From Fonsecaea monophora (Eukaryota > Ascomycota > Eurotiomycetes > Chaetothyriales > Herpotrichiellaceae): 64,000 nt of DNA. Made by a program: the position numbers and the translations under genes. The stretch lies in the NCBI RefSeq assembly GCF_001642475.1, contig NW_019173965.1, positions 1 through 64,000 on the forward strand, written 5' to 3'. Shown piece after piece: positions 40,588-50,753 of this stretch (positions within the stretch are counted from its first letter, which is position 1; every line of letters begins with the position of its first letter). The notes beneath the pieces were generated by a model that was not told where the DNA came from, did not search any database, and was given only the letters and a program-made list of their open reading frames with translations.

Positions 40588-42641
40588 ATGATCGCAACAA
40601 TGTTCTTCTCCGGACGCTTTCATGTACTCTGGTCTACTTATATCTGGGTTGCCGTGGCCATCGCTTTTGCTGGCAACACCCAAGCGAAATTCCTCAAAGG
40701 TGAGTGTAGTCTTTCAAGAGCAAAGGACATCTTCATGCCCTAACTCCTTCAGCGGATCTAAAATGGCCTATCCTTCGAAGAGCTCAGGATGACCTCCAAT
40801 CCAGCCTCACCGATTTGTTGATATTGAGAGAACCTGACAACGACCCGGTATTTGAAAAGGCTATGCGAGTGGTCGACAATCTCGCCACCCAGTCGACCTG
40901 CCATCAAGCCGCGGCAGGCCACTTGCTTGTGACTTGTAAGACGATTGGCGCAAACATGGGTCGACAACAAGGGAAACACGAATTACTAGAGAGGGCTCAA
41001 TCGGTATACGCAGTCAGAGTGGCAGTATGCGAAACGGGTGAAGGAAGAGCAGCAATCCCCCCTGCTTGCAAACCAATTCTTGAAATCCCTCAACGGCTTG
41101 ACCACGAGATTGACGTCGTCAATAGCAAAATACTGGCTTCCTGTCTTGAAGCGTTGATCACAGAACATTACTACTGGACGAGCTATAGTAACAACAGACA
41201 AGATGCCAATACTTTGTGTCAAGCCACTACTATCGAGTCGTCCAGATTGGAAGCGCTTCAGTCCTACCAGAAGCTGGCAGAACTCCTTCCCGAGCTTCGT
41301 GCTGCACTTGGTTCGACCCAATCTCAGTGGCTGGCTTTCCTGAAGCAGCAGCAGGAAGAAATTGCGTACGTGAGCAAACTTGAGCGGAAAAGTCGAGAAG
41401 AACGCCAGGCACAACACAAACATGAGCTTAACACTTTTCACGACACTATGAATATGGCAAAAGAAGGCATGCATAACGCATTTACGACTCTGCAGCGACG
41501 GATAGCTAGTACGCAGGAGGACGTGACCCAGACCCAGGAGGTAAGTTGTATTCAACCATGGGTGCTGGACGAGCCACTGATTCGTCATCACAGACTCTGG
41601 GAGATGTGTTTGCTGATTTTGTCAAACTTCGAGAACTGTTGCACACGGCAATTGCAACCACTGGTGAGCAGCATGCTGAAGCTGCCGCGGCCCAATTGCA
41701 AGAGATGAGCATTGCCCATGAGCTTGCCCTTGCCACCACAAGGGCGCTCGAAACTATACAGGCGGGTGGAATAGCCCAGGTTTGTGAGTCCTACACAGGG
41801 GGAGTCATAGACTAACAGCGACAGGATGTCAACAAACTTCTTCATCGTCTGAAGGGCGGACTCGATGAGATTTCTGGTATACAGTCGACCCAGTTGGCGA
41901 GCGTGAAGCATCATCTGCAACTCAGCGGTGAGCTGTCTATGGCCCAGAGGGCTAACCTTGCTTTGGGCGAACAAATGAAACATTTTTCGACTTCCCTAGC
42001 TTCTCAACTTGACGCTGCAACCACCGCGGCCGGAAGAGTGTCCGGCAAGCTTGACAGAGTCAATCAAGCGTTGACGCGTGTTGAAGCTGCTTCCGCCATT
42101 CTCAGCTCACTTTTTGCCGTCATCACAATACCATCCCGGATCGTGGAGCACCTTCATTTGAGATTATTGGGGCTTTTTGCCATGCCAGCTTTACTGTTGT
42201 CGTTCTGGAAGCCACGAACATATTCGTACATACTGATGACTCTCTACGGTATGTGTCCCGTTCCATACCTCTTCGAAGTGCTAACTATTTTCAGTGTTTC
42301 TCGAAAGCCTCATATCCTTGATTGAAGAGCATTACGACAAAATCAGCATTGCTTTGCAGTACCTCAGCAAGAGATGTCAAGCCATAATATTGACTTGCGC
42401 TTTCAATATCTCCGGCAAGAAACTACTGGTTGCTGGGCTGAGCATGGTGGTTGTCCTCTGCTGCTTCCTGCTGGCACATCCTCTCAAGTCGCAACCGAGA
42501 TCTACTTTACCACTAAAATCCGTTGAAGAAGTTGACACCCTCACAATTACAGAGCGATTTTACCTGGAGAACAGATTGCGGAATGCCAAATATCTGGGGC
42601 TTTCAAGGGACCGTTACCGACGAGCCGCGACTGTCTGCTAG
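40588..42641 (+). CDS. KAR5: Nuclear fusion protein Kar5/Tht1
   Basis: Five exons: 40588-40699, 40753-41540, 41594-41779, 41825-42248 and 42295-42641; 618 aa, phases consistent. Start MIATMFFSGRFH, or the second ATG at 40600; the following VLWSTYIWVAVAIAFAGNTQA is a signal peptide. The Cys-rich N-terminal domain shows the Kar5/Tht1 pattern: STCHQAAAGHLLVTCKTIG, YAVRVAVCETGEGRAAIPPAC and SCLEALITEHYYWTSYSNNR. A long coiled-coil middle (LEALQSYQKLAELLPELRAA, KSREERQAQHKHELN) is followed by membrane segments HLRLLGLFAMPALLLSFW and LVAGLSMVVVLCCFLLAHPL. Kar5 acts at the nuclear envelope in karyogamy after mating. Its presence implies a retained sexual programme. The last exon may extend less than drawn. 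Confidence 0.86.
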
Positions 42642-43832
42642 TGTTCCACTTCGCACATCGTATGGTTGTCCTCTATCTTTCCACCCTATCATCATCATTT
42701 ACGCCCGTCATGATGGGAACCATGACTCTATGACGCTACGATACCCGGGTATTTGGGAAGGACATGGCGTGGTGATTTACGCTATTCTAGCTGGTGCAGG
42801 AGGGATTTGTCTTGGCACCACCGCAGGCACTGACATGTCTTCTCATGTTGTTCGCTCTCTCATCTCTATCTCCATGTTCCCAGCATGCTTCAACAGACCA
42901 CCACCATCCACTGACGAGCGTCCTGTCTTCCCTGTCCCTTTGATCGCGAATAACATTGTCCCAAAACTCTCGCAGGATTCAGGCAGAGGAGCAGCCGTGT
43001 GACCCTGATTAACCCCCCTGACCCTTTTTGAACACTAGAGGTAGCCATCTTTTCTCCTGGCTAGTTGCCAAGTTGAAACCCCTGAAGACTGCGGCGAGCA
43101 GAATCCCGACGGGTCGGAAGATTGGTCCAAAGCCTGCGAGAAATACGAGAAATATCACCGTGTGCATCCCTAACCAGCTGCGATGCCTTCTTACCACCCT
43201 CGCCAAAGAACTGTTTGTTGGTCCATCCTGTTTCTGGGCGCAAGTCCTCAACCCCGAGTCTTCATGTCCTTGAGAAATACTCAGCAGAGGAGGATGGTTC
43301 TCGTTTCAGATGCTTGCGCTTAGGACTAGTCGAAGCTCGCGTGTGGCTAGACACTGCGCCTTACGAACCAGCCAGCCATGTGCCTCCTTTTTGCTGGGCG
43401 GCCTTACTTGTATTATTGGCGAATTCGCAATGACAACGTTTGACAGGCAAACAGGCACCCAGCACCAAAAGCACAGTTCAGCCCCCAAACCTAGGCCCTT
43501 GGCACCTCTTTTCGCCCAGGGGGCCTTCTCGATGTTATGGTGCCAATCGTTTGCATGTGAGAAATCTATGCAGCCCGACAGAGTAAGGTGGCACAGTGGC
43601 TAGAAGCCCCTCTGCAAGCTCGATACGTTCCAGCCCTTTTCGAAGCTGTCGAAAGCCACGCCTCGACTCCGTCAAATGGCTATCGCTTTTAGCTGGCAGC
43701 TCAGGCGGTGATACATAAGTCAGGATCATATAAGAATGACAAGGCCATATCGCTTGCATTGTCGTCTCCCATTTCCTTTGCTCCAATTCCTCCTCATTCT
43801 TGCCTCAGCCGCTAGAACGTCCGTGAGTCGTG
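42642..43832. other. Intergenic gap
   Basis: No gene recognised over 1.2 kb. Overlapping short frames on both strands (for example 43028-43603) show no domain and look fortuitous. Holds the promoter of the Cys-rich secreted protein. Confidence 0.5.
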
Positions 43833-45035
43833 ATGGCGCTGACTAGGATACTGACTACCGTTGCTACATGCTTCCTTGTGTTCGACACAGTTCTCGCTGC
43901 TGCCGATGCAGCTAATTCATCACAGCATGTTGTTCCCAACGCGGCTGGAGCCACAGCCCTTGACCCTGCCAAAGTCCAGAAGTACAAGTCTCTACTGGGT
44001 ATGAGAGTCTCTCGGATCCTCCACTGGCGACCATGTTACTGACCAGAATTTATCGCAGATCACTTCGATTGGAAGGAAAAGTGGGAAAACGGGTTCAAAT
44101 GGCACGATATCGTCGACGATTACGCCCCGGCCAATGCAGACTGCTCACCGAGATGCCTGACTTGTGCCCCTGGGTGTAACCCGAGATGTTGTGCGCTTGA
44201 CACTTCACCGGCGACCACTGACAGGAATTTTGGCTCTCCTGATACATTCATCTCTCGTCCGATCTTTCCCGGTATTGGACGTCCTCTTCCCCGTCCACCA
44301 CTCGGCTGTCCTTGCCATTGCGAGTCCTGGTGCCCGAGAAATGTTCAAATCATCTGCTGCTTTACACCTGCCTCTGCTTCTCCAGAACCAGGACCAGGAG
44401 AAGGCGCGATTCGTTCGGAACGAGCTCACCTTGTCGACGATGACATGCAGAAGAACCTTCTCGACCGGATCTTCCCTGTTCAAGAGCATTTCTGGGGCCG
44501 CCCAAAGCACCCTGAAGCCTGCCCGTGTTACTGTGCCCCGACCTGCCCAGCATACATCCAAGCAATCTGCTGCACGACCCCGGGCTCCGACTCCCGCGTC
44601 AGCGAGCCCCCGAAGAAACTGCACGACGTCCTTGCGATGGTCACGGCAACCACGTCTGGAGATCCGGTCTCGGTGCTAGCCGCCATCAACCTGACAGTCT
44701 TTGACAGTTTCATCACCATGAATCTCGTGCGTGGGTTGAAGCGAGTCAACGAAGTCACGTACAGCGACGACACCAAGACGTTCGAAATCACGCTAGGCGT
44801 CACGGTCGGGCCCAAGGAGACCAAGCAGGCGCTGGCCCACACGTTTGTCGTCGTTGACGGGTCGCGCCTATTGGAGGAAGAGCAGATCCTACTCGGCGCG
44901 GGCTTCATGAACAGGATTGGTGTCCGAGGTGGAGCGCGAGTGGGAGCCGTGAATGTAAACAAGGACTTTTTGACGCCGCTGGAAGAAGGTCTCCCTGTCC
45001 TCACGGGGGTGGATGAAGGAGAGAAAGAGAAATGA
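43833..45035 (+). CDS. Secreted protein with three cysteine clusters, unknown function
   Basis: Exons 43833-43998 and 44059-45035; 380 aa. The signal peptide is MALTRILTTVATCFLVFDTV followed by LAAADA. Past WKEKWENGFKWHDIVDDYAP come three Cys clusters: CSPRCLTCAPGCNPRCC, then CPCHCESWCPRNVQIICC and CPCYCAPTCPAYIQAICC. The last two share CPCxCxxxCPxxxQxICC, about 65 residues apart, so they are an internal duplication. The C-terminal third has no cysteines and looks like a beta-rich adhesion-like domain (TVFDSFITMNLVRGLKRVNE, TFEITLGVTVG, FVVVDGSRLLEEEQILLGAG). No family recognised. It may be a cell-wall or effector-like protein; that is inference. Confidence 0.7.
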
Positions 45036-45648
45036 ATGAATGAATGAATGAAAAGGCTACGTAGCTTGCATGTATGGCCAGCTGGCTGGCTGGAACACTC
45101 ACCTATCTACCTACCTATCCAGGGAGCTATAGAGAATGGACTGACTAACAGGTAGGGGAACGAAATACAAGGTCGATCTTTAGTATGGGACTTACCTACC
45201 TACCATCCCACCTCTTTTTACCAGGCTTCTTCTCGTCTGCTGGCAGAGAACCTCGAGCGTGTCGAGTTACCACGGATAAGAGTCATCAAATCACTTACTT
45301 ACTTATTAGCGGTCATCACTCTTCCACCTCCCTGTCTTCGTTATTAGCCTTTTTTACTCTACATATCGGCCTCCTTTCTCGCGCGCGAAGACACACACAC
45401 ACACACAAAATGTGTCCGCATAGCAGGCTCAAGCATAAATGATTGGATATCCAGATCAGATCAGAGCAGAGCAGAGCAGAGCAGATCATATCATGTACAT
45501 TCGACGCGTATAATACTATACAGTAACAGTCTAAAACACCTCACAATACCTCTCTCGAGAGGAAAGGGAAAAAAAAATTGTCTAGATGTGAAGGTCTAAG
45601 TTCGAAATGAATATAGCACTCTTTGTCTCCAACCCCCCTCGCACGGCG

Positions 45649-45679
<31 letters not shown>

Positions 45680-45768
45680 GTACCGGAAGGGGGGTGCCGA
45701 AAAGATCTTGCCAGCAAGAAAATTCGGTTTCCGTCTTTTCATAGAGATCGTGAATGGGCCTCGTGTTT
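45036..45768. other. Intergenic gap rich in microsatellites
   Basis: Contains a GAAT tetranucleotide tract just past the stop at about 45033-45050, a (AC)n tract at about 45391-45406, an AGCAGAGCAGAGC tract near 45465-45485, and the (AC)14 tract listed separately. No gene. Confidence 0.6.
45652..45679. repeat. (AC)14 microsatellite
   Basis: An uninterrupted AC dinucleotide tract in the gap upstream of the 3' end of the large membrane-protein gene. Confidence 0.85.
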
Positions 45769-48033
45769 CTAGACCAGGCTCTTCAAGACGAAGCCGGTCC
45801 TGGGCTCGCCTTCGACCGCGACTCTCATGGTTTCGCGCGTTATTTTCGTCTCGTTGAATACTCTCCGCTCCTCTTCGACCCCGTCCACTGTTCGGATTGT
45901 GTCCACGTCCACGGCGTCCCTTTCAGTGTTGTCGTCTCGGAAAGCGTGTAGCCCCAGGGCCGGCAGGCTGAATCGAAACGCCAGGTCCCGTACATCCACG
46001 GCCCTCAACGCGCCGTATGCCAGTGTCGCACTGACGATACCAAAGACGATATAGCACAAGCACCCCGCGATGAGGATCGCCAGCGGCGCTTTGGGGACTT
46101 TGGCCACAAGCAACGGCGTACGAGTCTGTTCTTGCAGATTGGCACGGGAGGAGAGGAATGGGCCAATGACACTCATCACGCGCGACGAATAGCTGTTTGC
46201 AAACGTATCAGCAAGCTGCTGCAGGGTGGACTGTAGTGCTGCCGCGAGCATCGAGTCCTGGAGATCATTGTCAAAGCTGTCATAACTGCCGTAGATGTTG
46301 TACCCGTGGAAAACCTCCGCAATTGTGCCATTTGGGGAAGGAGTCAGCGAATTTACTTTGGCCGAAGAGTTGACCCAGTTGTAGTCGACGAGATACGTAG
46401 TGTACTTGCATCGAAGTGTGAAGTCAAGGTAAGGCGTGGGACCCTGATAGATACCTGGATCGGAGGACATATTCACACCAGCCCGTTGGGCAGTGGACTG
46501 AAAACGTGCAGCGACCCCGACATATACAGGGTTGATGAGCTCCGAGTCGGGCACAAACGGTCCCAGGCTGCCAGACGAGTCATAGTTGATGCTCAGTCCT
46601 TTGTCCATGAAGAATGAGTATTGCAAGGCCGCACCGCGCTTGAACCCCAAAGGTGGCACAGAACTATCGTCGACGAGCATGCCGGTGTCACTGACATTGG
46701 GGGACTTTCCTAGCACTCCCCAAAAGTTCTCGCTGCAGTTGAATTGGCTGTAGTAATTTCCCGGACCACCGCTTGTCCAATTGCAGAGGTTGCTAATGGG
46801 TTCGCAAGTCGTGATTACACCAGTTGTGTATGCTTGGAAGTCACGGAAAGGAGACAAACCAGTGCTTCGAGGGATGAGAAGAGCCACCTTGGCGGCGCCG
46901 GATGACGTGGCGTTTGCTGGTTTGTCGGATGGTATATCGACGAGACGAACTTCACTGACATTGGATATGCCATGCTGAAGATAGAAGATCTCGTTCTGGC
47001 TTGCAACGTAGGCGTTGTAATCCGCCGCGGCGAGTTGTCCGTTACGGGAGCATGGTAGCCCGAAGTTGTCGCTGCGGTTGAGGGCAAGACAAGTCGACGA
47101 TAGGCCGTACCCGTAGGAATGGGACAGAGGTGAGACAGATATTTGGTCGAAGTTGATGGTTGAAGTTGTGTAGTGAAGGGCAGTGTCAGCACCGAAGACG
47201 ATGCAGGCAAGGACAAGGGTCAATGTTAGAGTCTGCGCAGCGCGCCGGAGGGCTGGAGGAATGATGACTCCATCCTCTTTCGCGTAGGAGAAGTATCTTC
47301 CCAGTCTGCCAATTGAGGCCAAACAAAGGCCAACAAGGAGCGTGTACTGATATGGGGTTGGGAGGTCCTGTTGCTGCGGGCTTGTGGAGGAGATATACAT
47401 GAGGAGGGCAGACTGGAAGCTGGACAGGTTCATGATGAAGCTAGCAAGGAGAGGGGCAAGCGTCGATGCCCATGAAGCGACAAATGCGATCCGGGTTGCT
47501 GAATAATTGACCAAGACAACAGCCCGGTCACTTAAGGCGTGAGAGTTGGACACTTCTTCAAACAAGCTGTCTTCGGATCTAACCCGGTAGCCGAAGATGA
47601 GCGCTAAAAGTCCAGCAACAAGGAGGGCCATTGGCAGGATGATGGTCGAGGTAGGAAGAAGAACAGCTTTCCAGAGCGTCCATCTTGGGCATCTTAGATC
47701 ATGTGCTGCAGATGAGAGTGCATAGTATTTTTCAGTCAGGGGCCAATTGCCCGACCGACGAGGCCAACTCCCAGACCGGATAGAGGCAGCATCATCCAAG
47801 CGCGCCGTATTCTTGCTTTTGGAGGGATTGTAGGTAAAGTCCACTTCCTCGAATGACGCCTGGGACCATGCCGAGTCGGGTGTTGTTTGGGTATTGATTC
47901 GAGCTCCATCAGAGGAAGACATCCGTATGTGACTGTCATGGTCTAGGACAGAGCTCAGTCGTCTCGAATGCGCGTGGGGCATGCCGTCCGTGAACGGGGT
48001 GGCAAATGACCAGAAAGGATTCGTAGAAGCCAT
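45769..48033 (-). CDS. Large multi-pass membrane protein, fungal, unknown function
   Basis: Intronless, 754 aa from MASTNPFWSF at 48033; an upstream in-frame ATG at 48090 would add 19 residues. An N-terminal cytosolic part of about 110 residues is followed by four or five transmembrane stretches: WKAVLLPTSTIILPMALLVA, AFVASWASTLAPLLASFIMN, YTLLVGLCLASIGRLGRY, AAQTLTLTLVLACIVFGADT. A large extracellular or lumenal segment with many NxS/T sites and cysteines (TTCEPISNLCNWTSGGPGN, SQFNCSENFW) follows. The last segment, PLAILIAGCLCYIVFGIVSA, leads to a short charged tail. I recognise this as a widespread Pezizomycotina layout but no named family. Confidence 0.75.
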   Translation of the reverse strand: MASTNPFWSFATPFTDGMPHAHSRRLSSVLDHDSHIRMSSSDGARINTQTTPDSAWSQASFEEVDFTYNPSKSKNTARLDDAASIRSGSWPRRSGNWPLTEKYYALSSAAHDLRCPRWTLWKAVLLPTSTIILPMALLVAGLLALIFGYRVRSEDSLFEEVSNSHALSDRAVVLVNYSATRIAFVASWASTLAPLLASFIMNLSSFQSALLMYISSTSPQQQDLPTPYQYTLLVGLCLASIGRLGRYFSYAKEDGVIIPPALRRAAQTLTLTLVLACIVFGADTALHYTTSTINFDQISVSPLSHSYGYGLSSTCLALNRSDNFGLPCSRNGQLAAADYNAYVASQNEIFYLQHGISNVSEVRLVDIPSDKPANATSSGAAKVALLIPRSTGLSPFRDFQAYTTGVITTCEPISNLCNWTSGGPGNYYSQFNCSENFWGVLGKSPNVSDTGMLVDDSSVPPLGFKRGAALQYSFFMDKGLSINYDSSGSLGPFVPDSELINPVYVGVAARFQSTAQRAGVNMSSDPGIYQGPTPYLDFTLRCKYTTYLVDYNWVNSSAKVNSLTPSPNGTIAEVFHGYNIYGSYDSFDNDLQDSMLAAALQSTLQQLADTFANSYSSRVMSVIGPFLSSRANLQEQTRTPLLVAKVPKAPLAILIAGCLCYIVFGIVSATLAYGALRAVDVRDLAFRFSLPALGLHAFRDDNTERDAVDVDTIRTVDGVEEERRVFNETKITRETMRVAVEGEPRTGFVLKSLV

Positions 48034-48961
48034 GGTAGTAAATCGACAACTTGGGCGAGTGTTTCTGATGCGCTCCCCAGATACCCTCACGAGCAGTCCG
48101 ATCGTGGATCGAGCGTATGGGCACGACCATGAGGGTGAAAAGGGATATTATGGTACATACCATGAAGAGATCGTTCTTTTCCAGCCCGGGCTTGGCTCTC
48201 AAAGAGACAACTTACAACAAAACCTCTAGGGATACCAAGAGGCATAGTTTGGTTTCGCAGCAGAGCATGTAGTGTGTGTCAGAGAGCGCACACACCGAAA
48301 GCCATAACATCCTAGGCTGGGTTGTAGCCTTCGAATAGTCCGAGTGGCTGCTGGTTGCCTTGTGCAAGGCGAGAGCGAATGAGATGGAAGGGAAGACTGC
48401 CTGAAGAAAGCATATCTAGGTAGAACAGCAATATTCGGGGATGATTGGCAGATCGAGGGGATTCGCCTGGTCTCAGCCGTAGGGCTCTTGGAGCCCAAGG
48501 GTCGATGGCTTTGATAGGACATCCAAGATCGAGACGAACCTTTGAGCTGTGGCTGTGATGGACTTGTGGTGCATGGTTTTGGCCCCCAGTCGTCGGAATC
48601 GTACCCTCAGCACAAATGATCCACAAAGCATCAAAAGAACCGCCAAGGCAATCGGGTCCAAGCCGGCACTAGAATAGAGTCTTTGTCGTCTCCTGACACT
48701 CCATTCGTATTGATATGTGCAACAATTCTCCGGCCAAAGCATACGCGAACTAGCGAGCCAGGGCGCGGGCCAAAGTCGCAAATATGCTGCCTGCAAGCGC
48801 CTATGGTTCTGGGCTGGCCGAATTCAATGCACGGTGAAATCTTGTCCCTGGTGAGATGTTTTGTTCGCTGTTGCCTGCCCCTCGACGACTTTGATATCGT
48901 ATGTTGAGTTACATGCGGCTCGTATTGTCGTCGTCCGACTCACCGTCTACGACTCCAGCAT
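48034..48961. other. Intergenic gap
   Basis: Promoter of the large membrane-protein gene and 3' flank of the sirtuin. An open minus-strand frame at 48473-48796 has one hydrophobic stretch (LIALAVLLMLCG-like) but no family likeness. Nothing convincing. Confidence 0.45.
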
Positions 48962-49930
48962 TCATAACACTGGTCCCTTCGTTTCCTCAAATTCCCCAAC
49001 CTCTCCAATCACGCTCTTCAATATCTCGGGTACAATAACGGCTGCGTCTCCCTCGAAGAACCAATCATGCCTTGTGAGCTCTTGTGCGTCGCTGCGGTCC
49101 ATGTTGATGACCGCAACTCGAGCACCCTTGGCTCTGGCAATGTTTGTGTAGCCGGCAGCTGGGTATACTTTTGCACTGGTTCCAATCACTAGCATGAGGT
49201 CAATCTTCCCAGGCTGTTGAAAGTATTCGTTTACATCGCGCATCACGTCTTCGGGAAGTGACTCGCCGAACCAAACCACCCCTGGGCGAAGTAGGTTCTT
49301 CTTGCACGACGGGCATTGCGGAAGATCTTCACGCTTGAGCGCAGGAATATCCACATCAACATTTGAGATGTCAGCACCTCGAAGGAGAGCATGTTTCTTT
49401 TGGTTGATGGCTGCCTTTAGCTGTTCGTCTTGGGCTTCTGGTGGCAGGGCCAGAGCTGGGACGATGGGGTCTGTAAAGTCATTTTTGCGAAAATAACCAC
49501 AGCCATCTTCGTCCCAGCATTTGACATCAAACAGATTGCCATGGATGAGTTTGAGTTGGCTAGCAGGATGGCCAGCGCGAGGGCTGAGACCGTCCACGTT
49601 CTGGCTGAGGGTGATGAAGTTGGGATTGCGACGGGCCAACTCTGCCAATGCAAGGTGAGCTCTGTTTGGTTTGGCATTGAGGGCCATGTGACGACGGTAA
49701 GAATAAAACTGCCATGATAAACCAGGATCTTGCTGAAACGCTTCCGGGGTGGCTAGCATGGTGGCATCGTAGGTGCGCCATAGTCCTCCTGCACCACGGA
49801 ACGTAGGCAGACCGCTGGAGGCGGATAGACCAGCCCCCAAGAGAGCAACAATGCGTGTGGATGACTGGAGGTGTTGCACAAAAGAAGCAACGTCGGTGAG
49901 GGGCATATTGGCGGATGACAGATAACTCAT
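48962..49930 (-). CDS. Sirtuin, SIRT5-like (class III)
   Basis: Intronless, 322 aa. NAD-binding motif IVALLGAGLSASSGLPTFRG, then GGLWRTYDATMLATPEAFQQ, NFITLSQNVDGLSPRAGHP and the catalytic His in LIHGNLFDVKC. The zinc cysteines are in CWDEDGC and CPSC. VVWFGESLPEDVM and MLVIGTSAKVYPAAGYTNIA close the Rossmann part. The motif FYSYRRHM keeps the Tyr-x-x-Arg pair by which SIRT5 binds malonyl- or succinyl-lysine, so desuccinylase-type activity is likely. Start could be MSYLSSANM at 49930 or MPLTDVAS at 49906. Confidence 0.92.
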   Translation of the reverse strand: MSYLSSANMPLTDVASFVQHLQSSTRIVALLGAGLSASSGLPTFRGAGGLWRTYDATMLATPEAFQQDPGLSWQFYSYRRHMALNAKPNRAHLALAELARRNPNFITLSQNVDGLSPRAGHPASQLKLIHGNLFDVKCWDEDGCGYFRKNDFTDPIVPALALPPEAQDEQLKAAINQKKHALLRGADISNVDVDIPALKREDLPQCPSCKKNLLRPGVVWFGESLPEDVMRDVNEYFQQPGKIDLMLVIGTSAKVYPAAGYTNIARAKGARVAVINMDRSDAQELTRHDWFFEGDAAVIVPEILKSVIGEVGEFEETKGPVL

Positions 49931-50753
49931 GACCGTGAGGACGACAGAGTTCTCTCGGTGTCAGAGGGTGTCTCGATCCTGTTCAACTTCTGTTGGTAGC
50001 AAGTATCAGTTTCAGGGCGAAAGCTAGAGGGTAATGAAGGAGATGTGAGTGTCCTGCCTGGGTGCCTCCATCAGGCTGAAGGGATAGAGTTTCCGGAGAT
50101 GGCCATGATGGGCGATGGATAGTGTGGTGTTGATGGTGATGTGAATGGTTAGAGTAGTAACCCCTTGTACCACTTGTAGGTATTATGATTAGTGGAGGTG
50201 GCCACCCCCAGAAGCCTTGAGGGGAGGCCAGCCCGCTGCCCATCCGTCGCCAGAGGCTTTCCAGAGGCTGCCAATGCTGACTTACATAACAGGAACCAGG
50301 GCCGGGTCTGGTAGCCGCCTATCAAGTGGCCCCTAGCATGCCACATGGCTCCAATAATGCGGTCACACATACGGTCTGATCGGCCATAGTTGAATTTCCC
50401 CTCTTCCCATGATTTTTCCCCTACTGTCTGCGTTGAATTGACGAATGTCAAACCACTTATTATCACATTCATTTCCTTCTCAGGTTCTGCGAAGAAAGAT
50501 AAAGACTCCCTCAAGTCACATCCAGTCCACAGTACTCGAATCTCAAGCCTCTTTCCCATCAAATTATTCCGCATCTCGCCGGGTTACATTGCCGCTTATC
50601 GTGAAGCCCTCCCACCGCCACGATCCCGATAAACCATTTTCGCCACCAATGATCAGAACACTAGACTTATAACACCCTCTGGCAAAACTGCGCGTTTGTC
50701 CTACCACCCCTCCGTCCGTCGAAACTCGACAAACCTCGCGACTGTCTCGGACC
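49931..50753. other. Intergenic gap, divergent promoters
   Basis: 5' flanks of the sirtuin (minus) and the F-box/WW-repeat protein (plus). ATGGTGATGGTG-like tract near 50110-50150. No gene seen. Confidence 0.5.

Noticed and set aside
42523..43002. Plus-strand frame overlapping the Kar5 end
   Set aside because: Out of frame with Kar5, no family features.
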